A stretch of 17,801 bases of DNA, from contig DEXR01000008.1 of NCBI GenBank assembly GCA_002364245.1, positions 59,908 through 77,708 of the forward strand, given 5' to 3'. Under the pieces are notes generated by a model. It did no database searches. It saw only the letters and a list, made by a program, of their open reading frames with translations, and was not told where the DNA came from. Positions 6,633 to 15,818 of this stretch are shown piece after piece (position 1 is the stretch's first letter; each line of letters begins with the position of its first letter). This DNA comes from Flavobacteriaceae bacterium UBA3179 (GTDB lineage Bacteria > Bacteroidota > Bacteroidia > Flavobacteriales > Flavobacteriaceae). Both the position numbers and the translations under genes were made by a program.

Positions 6633-7430
6633 ATGAAAGCCGTGTACCTCTTTTTTTTATTATTTACACCAGTTTTACTGGCGCAACAGGTTGAATCTAT
6701 TTCAAAAACACCTTTGAAAGCAGACGAGTTTATAGGCATTGATGCCTTTGAAAATATTTATTTCACCACTAATATGGAGTTGCACAAAACAGGCTTAGAT
6801 GGTGATTTTGTTTTCAATGATCTTCAGCTAGGGCCAATAACATCAGTTGATATAATCAACCCTTTGAACGTTGTTCTCTTTTATGAAGATACAAACACTG
6901 TTGTTTTACTTGATAATAAATTAAACGAAATAGAACGCATTAATTTTAACAACCTTCCCCAGTTTTTGAACATTAATACAGCAACCAATGCCGGTAATAA
7001 TAGACTTTGGATTTTTAACATAGACACACAACAATTAGAGCTGTTCAATTACAGATCATTGACTAACACTGTAGTTTCACAACCTTTTTCGGGCACGTTG
7101 GTATCGCAGACCAGTAATTTTAACTACTGCTACCTGCTAACCGAAAACAAAGCACTAGTTTTTAATGTCTATGGAAGTTTACTTTCTGAAATAACCGTGG
7201 AAGGCTATACTAAAGTAATTCAGCAAGATGAAAAGGTAATGGGCGTAAAAGAAAATTCACTTTATTATTTAGCCGATATAAGTAAAGGAAAAACCAAAAT
7301 CTACCCTGAAGCAATAAAAATATCATTGCCCGAAATAACCATAAAAGACTTGCACCTTACACAGGAATTCCTGTATATTTATGACGGAAAAAACATCCAC
7401 ATCCTTAAACTAACCGCACCTAAGAAGTAA
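6633..7430 (+). CDS. Secreted protein with possible beta-propeller fold
   Basis: Taking the ATG at 6633, the product has 265 residues and opens with a clear signal peptide, MKAVYLFFLLFTPVLLA, with likely cleavage before QQ. A TTG six codons earlier is open but would place LELP ahead of the signal, so I reject it. The mature part is beta-rich, with repeated units of about 40 residues such as NIYFTTNMELHKTGLDGDF, NVVLFYEDTNTVVLLDNKLNE and RLWIFNIDTQQLELFNYRS. This pattern is typical of a small beta-propeller that binds a partner or ligand. No catalytic motif is seen. The deoxynucleoside kinase gene starts 5 bases after its stop, so they are likely co-transcribed. Confidence 0.8.
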   Translation: MKAVYLFFLLFTPVLLAQQVESISKTPLKADEFIGIDAFENIYFTTNMELHKTGLDGDFVFNDLQLGPITSVDIINPLNVVLFYEDTNTVVLLDNKLNEIERINFNNLPQFLNINTATNAGNNRLWIFNIDTQQLELFNYRSLTNTVVSQPFSGTLVSQTSNFNYCYLLTENKALVFNVYGSLLSEITVEGYTKVIQQDEKVMGVKENSLYYLADISKGKTKIYPEAIKISLPEITIKDLHLTQEFLYIYDGKNIHILKLTAPKK

Positions 7431-7435
7431 ACACT

Positions 7436-8050
7436 ATGCACGTAGCAATTGCAGGAAACATTGGCTCCGGAAAAACGACTTTAACCCGCTTACTGGCAAA
7501 ACACTACAAATGGAAACCCCAGTTTGAAGATGTTGAAGACAATCCTTATTTAGATGACTTTTACAACCAAATGGCACGGTGGTCTTTTAACTTGCAAATT
7601 TACTTTTTGAACAGCCGGTTTCGCCAAATTCTCGAAATTCGCGAAAAAGGAAAGGATGTTATTCAAGATCGCACAATTTATGAAGACGCTTACATCTTTG
7701 CACCCAATCTACATGCCATGGGATTGATGACCAACCGTGATTTTGAAAATTATCGCTCTCTATTTGATTTGATGGAAAGTGTTACTGAGGGGCCTGATTT
7801 ATTGATATATCTTCGCAGTTCTATTCCTAATTTGGTAAATCAAATACATAAACGCGGGCGTGATTACGAAAACTCCATAAGCATCGATTACTTAAGCCGG
7901 TTAAATGAGCGTTACGAGGCCTGGATACACGATTATGACAAGGGCAACCTTATTATATTGGACGTGGACAACCTTGATTTTGTAGATGACCCTGAGCATT
8001 TAGGACAAGTAATTAGTAAAATTGATGCCGAGCTGCACGGGTTGTTTTAA
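7436..8050 (+). CDS. Deoxynucleoside kinase
   Basis: The enzyme phosphorylates deoxynucleosides for the salvage of dNTP precursors in the cytoplasm. The 204 residues contain the P-loop GNIGSGKT (7-14), the substrate-region EDVEDNPYLDDFY (31-43), the DRT version of the DRS motif (78-80) in VIQDRTIYEDA, and the arginine-rich LID around KRGRDYE (139-145). This is the dCK/dGK/TK2-like fold rather than the TK1 type. Which base it prefers cannot be decided from these motifs; dAdo/dGuo kinases are the bacterial precedent. It begins 5 bases after the secreted propeller-like gene, an arrangement implying shared transcription rather than a metabolic link. Confidence 0.94.
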   Translation: MHVAIAGNIGSGKTTLTRLLAKHYKWKPQFEDVEDNPYLDDFYNQMARWSFNLQIYFLNSRFRQILEIREKGKDVIQDRTIYEDAYIFAPNLHAMGLMTNRDFENYRSLFDLMESVTEGPDLLIYLRSSIPNLVNQIHKRGRDYENSISIDYLSRLNERYEAWIHDYDKGNLIILDVDNLDFVDDPEHLGQVISKIDAELHGLF

Positions 8051-8147
8051 CAAGAAAACAACATTACAATCTTTTATTGCTATAAAAGTTAACATTTCGC
8101 TCACACAAAAGATGTAGCAATATGGTTATTTTGCCAGTCTAACTACT

Positions 8148-10181
8148 ATGGCAAAACTATACAACACAAAATATTATCACCGGGATCTTTCGTGGCTTCG
8201 ATTTAATCACAGGGTTTTACAAGAAGCGGCAGACAAGAAAAACCCTCTATACGAACGCATCAAGTTTTTAGCAATTTTCTCTTCCAATTTGGATGAATTT
8301 TTCAGGGTCCGCGTGTCCGATATTCGACAAATTAAAGAGATTGAAAAACCTTTCAGAAAAAAACTGATTACCAAGCCCAATAAGGTTTTAAAAGAAATAA
8401 AAAAGCAGGTTGAATTGCAACAGGAAGAGTTTGGCGATATTTTCAAAAAACAGATTATTCCAGATTTAAAAGAAGAAAACATTCATTTAATTGATTACAA
8501 AGAGTTTTCTGCTACTCAAAAAGAAATTGCTAAATCATATTTTGAAGATTCGCTAAAAGATAAGTTAGAGATAAGTTGCAATCCATGTTCAAATAGCGAT
8601 ACTGTTTTTATTGAAAATGAAGCATTGTATCTCGCTGCTCAGTTGGAAAACGATACATTTAAGTTGGTTAAAATCCCTGATGATGAACCTCGTTTTTTTA
8701 CATTTCCGAAGCATAACGGAAAATATTTTATAACCTTTATTGATGATGTTTTGAAGTATAGTTTAAAACAAACTCCTCAAAAGGAAGAAAATATCATCTT
8801 TTATTCCATCAAAAAATCTAGAGATGCTGAATTGTATATAGAAGATGAGTTTTCTGGTAACGTAATGGAACGGATAAAAAAATCGCTTCCTAAGCGTAAT
8901 ACAGGCCAGGCAACCCGTCTATTGATTGATAATAAAATGCCTAAACAGTTTGAAGAAACACTAAAAAATGCTTTAGAAGTATATAACACTGATATTGTTA
9001 AGGGTGGAACATATCATAACTTCAAAGACTTTTTTGATTTCCCAAATCCAACTTCAAAAAAACTATCTATTGAAGAATTACCTCCGTTACCACACCCTGT
9101 GTTAGCAGATTGCGATTCCGTTTTTAAAGCTATCGATGAGAAAGATCAACTTATACATTACCCTTACCAAAATTTCGAACCGGTAATAAAACTATTAGAA
9201 GAAGCTGCAGACGACCCAAAAGTCACCACTATTAAAATGACCATTTATCGGGCTGCCAGTGAGTCAAGGTTAAACGATGCCATTGCAAAAGCGGCAAAAA
9301 ACGGAAAAGAAGTTGTTGTTTTTATAGAAGTAAAAGCTCGTTTTGATGAGCACAACAATTTAAAGTGGGGTAAATTATTTGAAGATAATGGCGCACACGT
9401 AATTTATAGTTTTCCGGCTATAAAAATCCACTCAAAGATACTATGTATTGAGCGTGAAACAAACGGATCATCAAAACGGTATGGATACATTGCAACGGGT
9501 AATTTTAACGAGAATACGGCTAAATTATATACAGATTTCGGCATCATGACTGCCAATAAAACCATTACAGAAGACCTTAACAAACTGTTTTTAGTTCTTC
9601 AAGGAAAAATGATTATTCCAAAACCTGATAAGCTTTTAGTTTCACCCTTTACACTACGAGATACTTTTGAAGATTTAATAGAAAATGAAATGGAACTGGC
9701 TAAAGCTGGTAAAGACGCTTACATTATTGCCAAAATGAATAGCCTACAAGATAAAAGCATGATAAAATTGCTCTATAAAGCCAGTAATGCCGGTGTGAAA
9801 ATAAGGTTATTGGTACGTGGAATTTGCTCCTTAGTAGCAGGTATTAAAGGGCAAAGCGAAAACATCTATGTAACTAGTATCCTTGACCGGTTTTTAGAAC
9901 ATGGACGGATATATATCTTCGGAAATGATGGTGACGAAAAGATGTACATTGGGTCTGCCGATTGGATGAAACGTAACTTAAGCCACCGTATAGAAGTAGT
10001 TACTCCTGTTTTAGATCAAGACCACCACAATACAATTAGGGAATTAATAGAAATTCAATTAAACGATAATGTAAAAGCACGAATAATTGATCCCGACCAA
10101 AAAAACGAATACGTAAAACACGGTAACCCAGCCGTACGGGCACAATATGACACATATAATTATTTTAAAGACCTGTCCTAA
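8148..10181 (+). CDS. ppk1: Polyphosphate kinase 1
   Basis: PPK1 reversibly moves the terminal phosphate of ATP onto inorganic polyphosphate. The 677-residue protein covers all four domains. The N-terminal domain contains YYHRDLSWLRFNHRVL and FSSNLDEFFRVRVSD, a head domain follows, and two phospholipase-D-like catalytic domains come last. The autophosphorylated histidine is His428 in AIKIHSKIL and the second catalytic histidine is His585 in LEHGRIYIF. These correspond to Escherichia coli His435 and His592 with the same 7-residue offset, so the enzyme should be active. The ATG is 97 bases after the kinase stop, and a TATTTTG promoter-like motif sits at 8127-8133. The gene ends one base from the convergent App1-type gene. 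Confidence 0.97.
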   Translation: MAKLYNTKYYHRDLSWLRFNHRVLQEAADKKNPLYERIKFLAIFSSNLDEFFRVRVSDIRQIKEIEKPFRKKLITKPNKVLKEIKKQVELQQEEFGDIFKKQIIPDLKEENIHLIDYKEFSATQKEIAKSYFEDSLKDKLEISCNPCSNSDTVFIENEALYLAAQLENDTFKLVKIPDDEPRFFTFPKHNGKYFITFIDDVLKYSLKQTPQKEENIIFYSIKKSRDAELYIEDEFSGNVMERIKKSLPKRNTGQATRLLIDNKMPKQFEETLKNALEVYNTDIVKGGTYHNFKDFFDFPNPTSKKLSIEELPPLPHPVLADCDSVFKAIDEKDQLIHYPYQNFEPVIKLLEEAADDPKVTTIKMTIYRAASESRLNDAIAKAAKNGKEVVVFIEVKARFDEHNNLKWGKLFEDNGAHVIYSFPAIKIHSKILCIERETNGSSKRYGYIATGNFNENTAKLYTDFGIMTANKTITEDLNKLFLVLQGKMIIPKPDKLLVSPFTLRDTFEDLIENEMELAKAGKDAYIIAKMNSLQDKSMIKLLYKASNAGVKIRLLVRGICSLVAGIKGQSENIYVTSILDRFLEHGRIYIFGNDGDEKMYIGSADWMKRNLSHRIEVVTPVLDQDHHNTIRELIEIQLNDNVKARIIDPDQKNEYVKHGNPAVRAQYDTYNYFKDLS

Positions 10182-10182
10182 T

Positions 10183-11187
10183 TCACTTTATAAATCCTTG
10201 TGATTTAGCGTGTTTAATTGCTTCTTTACTATCTTCTACCAATAAAGCAGGTGTTGTATCATAATTTGAAAACAAGCTTTTAACACGCTTCATTTTCTTT
10301 TTGTGCCTCACACTTCGTAAATAGATTGCCTTAATTTGTTTTGGGTACTTTTCGGCTATTTCTATATAAATATCAGCATCGTGCTCGCCACTGTCACCAA
10401 TTAAAATAAAGCCTTTATCTGGGTAGGTTTTTAAAATATTGAGAATTTCTTTCTGTTTTTGTGGTTTCTCTTCTTCTTTTTTTCTTCTGAAAGGTGTAGG
10501 AAGGCTTCTCAATAAAATAGGCCCTTTCGGGAATGTATTTGCTTTTAAAAACAATTCCAAATATCGGTATAAATTCCAAGGGCTATGGCTTACATAAAAT
10601 AGCGGGTTCGCTTCCTTTTCAGTTTTTCCTTGATGCAACAATTGATAAAATTCTGAAGCACCCTCCAAAGGTGATCTACTTTCCGCATTTCTGAAAAAAG
10701 TATTAAAAACTAATTTTAATTTTAAAAATGAAGCAACACCTGTATGTATTATAGTATCGTCGATATCACTAATAACTCCAAATTCACTTTTTTCTGAAGG
10801 AATAAGCATCTCACCAGCAAACCGGTTTTGATTATTTATAATTCTATTGGGGAACGATTCTTCAAGAGAAATTTCATATTGTAACCAACCCTCTTCATTT
10901 GTAAGTTTATCTAATCCAGGAATGGTTTCCTTAAATTTAAAATAACCTCTTTTATCGGTTTCAGTATAATAAACTGAATCATCCGGTAATGTTATTTTAA
11001 GCTTTGTAAAAGGGATTTCATCGGTTTCAAAACGTTTATAGGTATTTTTTATCAAGCTGAATATCCCATTTTTGGAAAGATCGATATTTTCATCTTCTAA
11101 CGCTCTTCCACGTAAATACAAATGAGAATCCGTTCCATAACTGTGAAAAGTAATTATTTGTAATGGATCTTTTTTGAATAGCCCCAT
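10183..11187 (-). CDS. App1-type phosphatase (DUF2183 family)
   Basis: The 334-residue protein has an N-terminal beta-rich domain (about 10-130, with sequence typical of an Ig-like or transthyretin-like fold) and a C-terminal HAD-like phosphatase domain. The catalytic motif is ISDIDDT, with Asp141, Asp143 and Thr145. It is followed by YVSHSPWNLY (198-207), a Lys-rich region (235-248) and GDSGEHD (264-270). This is the conserved domain of yeast App1, a Mg-dependent phosphatidate phosphatase. The bacterial substrate is not known, and a phosphoprotein or other phosphoester is also possible. It has no signal peptide. Its ATG lies one base after the MgtC-like stop (TAATATG), so translation of the two is probably coupled. 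Confidence 0.9.
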   Translation of the reverse strand: MGLFKKDPLQIITFHSYGTDSHLYLRGRALEDENIDLSKNGIFSLIKNTYKRFETDEIPFTKLKITLPDDSVYYTETDKRGYFKFKETIPGLDKLTNEEGWLQYEISLEESFPNRIINNQNRFAGEMLIPSEKSEFGVISDIDDTIIHTGVASFLKLKLVFNTFFRNAESRSPLEGASEFYQLLHQGKTEKEANPLFYVSHSPWNLYRYLELFLKANTFPKGPILLRSLPTPFRRKKEEEKPQKQKEILNILKTYPDKGFILIGDSGEHDADIYIEIAEKYPKQIKAIYLRSVRHKKKMKRVKSLFSNYDTTPALLVEDSKEAIKHAKSQGFIK

Positions 11188-11188
11188 A

Positions 11189-12454
11189 TTACAATACCCA
11201 AGTTTCTGGCCACAACCACATTAATAATAAACCTGCTGCAATGGATATACCAAATGAGATTGCAATCCATTTTGTTAACTCTTTAGTTCCCAAAACAGCC
11301 GCCATAATACCTTTAAAAAGTAAGTTTGAAAGGGATGCTAACAGGATTAAACGCCATCCTGTTTCAGTATTCAACCCTCCTCCTTTCATAGTTTGTGATA
11401 AAGAAAGTGTGATAGCATCTACATCTGTTAAACCACTTATAATTGCGACAATATATAAAGCCTCGTTGCCAAATTCTTCTTTTGTAAATGCTACAGCCAA
11501 TAAAATAAGTCCATATAAAAGCCCAAATACCAGTGCACTTTTAAATTGAGCTGGGTTTTTAGGCTCTGGCATTTCGTCATCTTTTTCGTCATTATTAAAC
11601 AAATAAAACAAGCCTACACACAACACTATCATAATTATAAGCTCAACTATGATCGGTAGCATTATTTGAGGAAGTTTTTCAGGGATGACCACCCCTACTT
11701 CTATCAACACCCTTACCAATGCTATGGCAGAGGCAGCGGTTATAACAAAAGCAGCCATTTTTCCAATATTCTTGGCATCCTTAGTTTTTCGCGCATAGCT
11801 TACCGTGGTAGCAGTACTACTAATTAAGCCTCCTAAAACCCCATTTGAAATAACACCTACTTTTTTACCTACAAATTTGTAAATAAAGTAACCTATTACA
11901 CTTATGCCTACAATAAGTGTAACCATTAACCATATATTTTTCGGGTTTATAACATCTAAAGGGCCATAGGTTTCATCAGGCAGAATTGGTAAAATAACCA
12001 ATGAGATCCCAGCAAAGGTCATTATTGCTGCTAGGTCTTTATCTTTTAAGTTTTCTATAAAATCGTGAAGACGTTCTTTTACATACAATAAAACTGCCAT
12101 AACCCCACCTACTACAACACCTATTATTTGATCGCCCAAAACAAGATAGCCACCTATGGCAAACATAAGTAATGCAGCAACTTCTGTGGTTTGCCCTATA
12201 TCGGCTTCGTTTAATTTTTTAAGCTTTATTATATTGGCAGTGATTAATAAACCCGTGACAGCCAACCCCATTACCGGAAGTATGTAAGGGTTGTCATAAT
12301 CTCTACTTAAAAAACCTGACACAACACCAAGAATGGAAATAAGCGTGAACGTTCTAACACCAGCCATTTTATTATCGGTCCGTTGACGTTGCAACCCAAC
12401 CAACATACCTAGGCCAAAAGCTATCCCCAATGTTATTAAATCGTCGTAGTTCAT
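11189..12454 (-). CDS. MgtC/SapB family membrane protein with DUF4010
   Basis: This 421-residue polytopic membrane protein has about 12 hydrophobic segments. Residues 5-130 form an MgtC-like domain, with GIAFGLGMLVGLQRQR and the following AGVRTFTLISILG. Residues 180-400 form a DUF4010-type domain with SNGVLGGLISSTATTVSYARK and SGLTDVDAITLSLSQ. The MgtC family is linked to Mg limitation and to inhibition of F-type ATP synthase in pathogens; the function of the DUF4010 fusion form is not established. It is probably co-transcribed with the App1-type gene, one base downstream. A TATCTTTC motif 5 bases before the ATG may be a degenerate -7 element. The upstream hppA terminator isolates it from hppA. 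Confidence 0.9.
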   Translation of the reverse strand: MNYDDLITLGIAFGLGMLVGLQRQRTDNKMAGVRTFTLISILGVVSGFLSRDYDNPYILPVMGLAVTGLLITANIIKLKKLNEADIGQTTEVAALLMFAIGGYLVLGDQIIGVVVGGVMAVLLYVKERLHDFIENLKDKDLAAIMTFAGISLVILPILPDETYGPLDVINPKNIWLMVTLIVGISVIGYFIYKFVGKKVGVISNGVLGGLISSTATTVSYARKTKDAKNIGKMAAFVITAASAIALVRVLIEVGVVIPEKLPQIMLPIIVELIIMIVLCVGLFYLFNNDEKDDEMPEPKNPAQFKSALVFGLLYGLILLAVAFTKEEFGNEALYIVAIISGLTDVDAITLSLSQTMKGGGLNTETGWRLILLASLSNLLFKGIMAAVLGTKELTKWIAISFGISIAAGLLLMWLWPETWVL

Positions 12455-12479
12455 TATCTGAAAGATACTACAAAAACAT

Positions 12480-12508
12480 AAAAAAACCCTGACTGTTAAT
12501 CAGGGTTT
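12480..12508 (-). terminator. Intrinsic terminator of hppA
   Basis: A 9-bp perfect stem, AAACCCTGA (12484-12492) with TCAGGGTTT (12500-12508), encloses a 7-base loop. On the minus strand it is followed by a run of T residues. It lies 24 bases after the hppA stop codon and just before the MgtC-like gene. Confidence 0.88.
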
Positions 12509-12531
12509 AAACTTATTTTAACAAAGAAGTT

Positions 12532-14964
12532 CTATTTTTGAGATTTTTCTCGTAGTGCTTCTATTTGAGCATTTACTTCTTCTTCTGTTCCAGTAAAAAT
12601 TTTGCTCTCTTTAGTTGTATTACCATCCTCAGTTGTTTTTATAGTAACATTAGCGGTAGTTAATGTATCGTTTGATGATAAACTTACCATAATTTCTTTT
12701 GAAACTTCTTTTACTTGTTTCGCTTGGTTATCGGTTAACAATGTTTGGTTTCCGTCTTCATCAATCATATACATTTCTTCTGAAACATTTTCATTTTCTA
12801 CTTCGTCACCCATACCATGACCACCCAAAATAGGAGCGATTACTAATCCTACCAAACAAGTAAGTTTTATTAAAATATTCATTGATGGCCCCGAAGTATC
12901 TTTAAAAGGATCTCCAACGGTATCACCCGTAACAGCAGCTTTATGAGCATCACTTCCTTTATAAGTCATCTCGCCGTTGATCATGACACCCGCTTCAAAT
13001 GATTTTTTAGCGTTGTCCCAAGCGCCTCCAGCATTATTCTGAAATATCGCCCACATTACACCGCTTACACAAACACCAGCCATATAACCTCCTAACGGTT
13101 CTGCACCAAATATTAACCCAATAACCACAGGTGTCACAATGGTCAATAGGCCTGGAAGAATCATTTCTTGTAAAGCAGCTTTTGTTGAAATATCTACACA
13201 CTTTCCATATTCTGGGGTTGCAGTACCTTCCATAATTCCAGGTATTTCTTTAAACTGACGGCGAACTTCTTGCACCATTTTCATCGCTGCTTTTCCTACC
13301 GATTTCATCGCTAATGCTGAGAATACTACTGGAATCATTCCACCTACAAACAACATTGCCAACACATCCGCACGGAAAATATTAATTCCATCAATTCCTG
13401 TGAACGTAACGTAAGCCGCAAATAAAGCCAATGCAGTTAAAGCCGCTGAGGCAATCGCAAATCCTTTACCTACTGCTGCTGTTGTGTTTCCTACAGAATC
13501 TAAAATATCAGTACGTTCACGAACGTGGGGTTCTAGTTCGCTCATTTCGGCAACACCTCCGGCATTATCAGCAATAGGCCCAAAAGCATCGATTGCTAAT
13601 TGCATGGCAGTAGTTGCCATCATCGCAGATGCAGCTAATGCTACTCCGTAAAATCCAGCTAACTCATATGATCCATAAATGGCAGCGGCAAAAAGTAGCA
13701 CACTCCAAAAAGTAGATTTCATTCCAACAGCCAAACCTGCAATAATATTAGTTGCAGCACCCGTTGATGAATTTTGAACAATATCCATTACTGGTTTTTT
13801 ACCTAAACTAGTATAATGTGCTGTTACAAACGAAATAAGTGCTCCTACCGCTAATCCAATACAAGCGGCCCAAAATACGTTGATGCTAGGTATTTCTTTA
13901 ACACCCTCGCCAAAGAATGCCATGCTCATAGTTTCTGGCAACATCCAGTCTATTAAAAACCAACTAGCAATTAAGGTAAGAATAATCGACGTCCAGTTAC
14001 CCATATCTAAAGCTCTTTGTACTTGTGGTTCTTTGGCATCATTACTTTTAATTCCGACTAAAAAGGTTCCGATTATAGAGGCTAAAATTCCAACACCAGC
14101 GATTAGTATAGGTAACAAAATCGGCCCCATATTTCCGAAGGCATCTGTAAACTGTCCATCTACACTCATATCGCGAATTAGGTAATTACCCAATACCATG
14201 GCGGCTAGAACGGTTGCAACATAACTTCCGAAGAGATCGGCACCCATCCCTGCAACATCACCTACATTGTCCCCAACGTTATCCGCAATTGTAGCTGGGT
14301 TACGCGGATCATCCTCCGGTATTCCAGCTTCTACTTTACCAACCAAATCGGCACCTACATCGGCTGCTTTGGTGTAAATTCCACCACCCACACGAGCAAA
14401 AAGTGCGATACTTTCAGCACCAAGTGAGAATCCTGCTAAGGCTTCCAAAACAATAGTCATATCCCCATAAAAATCACCACCTTCAGTAATAAACTGACTG
14501 GCGAAAAACATAAAGAACAAACTAAGGCCTAAAACCGCAAGTCCGGCTACACCAAGTCCCATTACTGTACCACCTCCAAAAGAAACTTTCAGTGCTTGTG
14601 GTAAACTAGTTTTAGCGGCTTCAGCAGTACGTGCGTTTGCTTCGGTAGCAACGCGCATTCCTATATTTCCAGCCAATGCCGAAAAGATAGCACCGATAAA
14701 AAAGGCAGGAACAATCATCCAACTAGTAGATGGCACCAATGTAGAAATAATAAAAAGCAACACTCCTGCTATGACTGCAAATATGGCCAACAGCCTATAT
14801 TCTGCACTTAAAAATGCGAGTGCGCCTTCTTTAATACTTTTTGAAATAGATTGCATACGCTCGCTTCCTGCTGGTTGTTTTTTTACCCAACTCATTTTAA
14901 CGAGCATAAAAAGAAGACCTAAAATAGCCAATACTATAGGCACATAAATAATGTTTTGTTCCAT
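12532..14964 (-). CDS. hppA: K+-dependent ion-pumping membrane pyrophosphatase
   Basis: This enzyme couples hydrolysis of pyrophosphate to ion pumping across the inner membrane. The 810 residues have about 16 membrane segments. Substrate and Mg ligands are visible in [20 protein letters not shown] (193-212) and DNVGDNVGD (228-236). [10 protein letters not shown] (492-501) has Ala496 and Gly499 at the two positions that mark the K+-dependent class; K+-independent enzymes have Lys and Thr. The ion-gate Glu of Na+ pumps (GADLFES) is Gly246 here, while helix 5 has Glu184 in LGAESIALF where Ser is usual. I believe this swap marks a flavobacterial proton-pumping subgroup. Residues 720-810 form an acidic tail beyond the common core. 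The gene is flanked by terminators on both sides, so it is monocistronic. Confidence 0.95.
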   Translation of the reverse strand: MEQNIIYVPIVLAILGLLFMLVKMSWVKKQPAGSERMQSISKSIKEGALAFLSAEYRLLAIFAVIAGVLLFIISTLVPSTSWMIVPAFFIGAIFSALAGNIGMRVATEANARTAEAAKTSLPQALKVSFGGGTVMGLGVAGLAVLGLSLFFMFFASQFITEGGDFYGDMTIVLEALAGFSLGAESIALFARVGGGIYTKAADVGADLVGKVEAGIPEDDPRNPATIADNVGDNVGDVAGMGADLFGSYVATVLAAMVLGNYLIRDMSVDGQFTDAFGNMGPILLPILIAGVGILASIIGTFLVGIKSNDAKEPQVQRALDMGNWTSIILTLIASWFLIDWMLPETMSMAFFGEGVKEIPSINVFWAACIGLAVGALISFVTAHYTSLGKKPVMDIVQNSSTGAATNIIAGLAVGMKSTFWSVLLFAAAIYGSYELAGFYGVALAASAMMATTAMQLAIDAFGPIADNAGGVAEMSELEPHVRERTDILDSVGNTTAAVGKGFAIASAALTALALFAAYVTFTGIDGINIFRADVLAMLFVGGMIPVVFSALAMKSVGKAAMKMVQEVRRQFKEIPGIMEGTATPEYGKCVDISTKAALQEMILPGLLTIVTPVVIGLIFGAEPLGGYMAGVCVSGVMWAIFQNNAGGAWDNAKKSFEAGVMINGEMTYKGSDAHKAAVTGDTVGDPFKDTSGPSMNILIKLTCLVGLVIAPILGGHGMGDEVENENVSEEMYMIDEDGNQTLLTDNQAKQVKEVSKEIMVSLSSNDTLTTANVTIKTTEDGNTTKESKIFTGTEEEVNAQIEALREKSQK

Positions 14965-14993
14965 AATTTTATAAAGATTTTGTTAAAGCGATG

Positions 14994-15001
14994 CTAAAGT
15001 A
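14994..15001 (-). promoter_or_regulatory. Possible degenerate -7 element of hppA
   Basis: The minus strand reads TACTTTAG, one mismatch from TAnnTTTG. It lies 29 bases before the hppA ATG, and TTTTTTG from the ppa terminator tail is 16 bases upstream. A promoter is required here because a terminator closes ppa, but the exact site is uncertain. Confidence 0.3.
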
Positions 15002-15015
15002 ACAAAATAGGACAA

Positions 15016-15050
15016 AACAAAAAAGCAATAACCAAGTTGGTTATTGCTTT
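15016..15050 (-). terminator. Intrinsic terminator of ppa
   Basis: A 12-bp perfect stem, AAAGCAATAACC (15022-15033) with GGTTATTGCTTT (15039-15050), encloses a 5-base loop. On the minus strand it is followed by TTTTTTGTTTTG. It lies 37 bases after the ppa stop and before hppA, separating the two pyrophosphatase transcripts. Confidence 0.9.
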
Positions 15051-15087
15051 CTAATTTTTGGTAATAGTATCTTAAAGGAAAGAAATA

Positions 15088-15615
15088 TTAACGAATACTT
15101 ACTTCTTGAAAAGGTATATCACTTTCTCTAAAACGATCTACACACTTAGCAACAATTTCTTTTGCTTCATTAACATCACCCCAACCGCCAACGTCAACTT
15201 TCTTTTCTTCTAAGTCTTTATATACTTGAAAAAAGTGTTCAATTTCTTTAATTAAATGTGGGTTTAGCTCATTAAGGTCTTTCACATTATTTGCAATTGG
15301 ATCACTTACGGGCACACAGATTACTTTCTCATCTGGTCCTTTTTCATCTGCCATATGGAATACTCCAATAGGTTTTACTTCAATTACACAACCTGGGAAG
15401 GTTGGCTCGGTTACTAAAACCAATACATCTAATGGATCACCATCTAAAGCTAATGTTTCTGGCATAAAGCCATAATCTGCTGGGTACATCATAGATGAGA
15501 AGATCATACGGTCGTAGCGTATTTTCTTCAAATCAAAATCGTACTCATACTTGTTTCGGCTTCCTTTCGGGATCTCGATCAATACATCGAAAGTCTGTAC
15601 TTTGTCTGCAGTCAT
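15088..15615 (-). CDS. ppa: Soluble inorganic pyrophosphatase, family I
   Basis: The cytoplasmic enzyme hydrolyses pyrophosphate to two phosphates with Mg, pulling biosynthetic reactions forward. The 175 residues match the bacterial family I length. The signature DGDPLDVLV (58-66) supplies the metal-binding Asp58, Asp60 and Asp63, corresponding to Escherichia coli Asp65, Asp67 and Asp70. Other conserved pieces are IEIPKGSRNKYEYD (13-26), YPADYGFMPET (44-54) and DPIAN. The ATG start gives the normal N-terminus. A promoter with both elements lies upstream and leaves a leader of about 55 bases. Two pyrophosphatases of unrelated families thus lie side by side with independent expression. Confidence 0.97.
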   Translation of the reverse strand: MTADKVQTFDVLIEIPKGSRNKYEYDFDLKKIRYDRMIFSSMMYPADYGFMPETLALDGDPLDVLVLVTEPTFPGCVIEVKPIGVFHMADEKGPDEKVICVPVSDPIANNVKDLNELNPHLIKEIEHFFQVYKDLEEKKVDVGGWGDVNEAKEIVAKCVDRFRESDIPFQEVSIR

Positions 15616-15674
15616 TTTATTCAGTTTATTATTATCTTCTTTTTTAACTGTAAAACCAGTTTACTTTGGGGGTG

Positions 15675-15709
15675 CAAAAATAACTCTTTTAGACGGTTAA
15701 TACAGCAAA
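15675..15709 (-). promoter_or_regulatory. Putative promoter of ppa
   Basis: On the minus strand, TTTG (15709-15706) is followed after 23 bases by TATTTTTG (15682-15675), giving both the -33 and -7 elements of the Bacteroidota consensus. Spacing is at the long end of the usual range. Transcription would start near 15670. Confidence 0.55.
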
Positions 15710-15789
15710 AACAACTTTAATTTTACATTAAAAAAAGGAGCGTTTTCAAAACTCAACTTAGCACGGGATAGAAGAAGCATGAAATTAAT

Positions 15790-15797
15790 TACATTTG
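15790..15797 (+). promoter_or_regulatory. Putative -7 element of the 15819 gene
   Basis: TACATTTG is an exact TAnnTTTG match and is followed by C. It lies 21 bases before the ATG at 15819. No clear -33 TTTG is seen. A TTG start at 15795 would fall inside the motif and is therefore unlikely. Confidence 0.45.
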
Positions 15798-15818
15798 CTA
15801 GCTATACCTTTAACCTGT

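Noticed and set aside
8076..8121. ATTGCTA and TAGCAAT inverted repeat between the deoxynucleoside kinase and ppk1
   Set aside because: The stem is 7 bp with a loop of about 32 bases and no T-tract, so it is not a credible terminator.
13880..14185. Open frame antisense to hppA
   Set aside because: It is a shadow of a highly conserved coding region and has no motif of its own.
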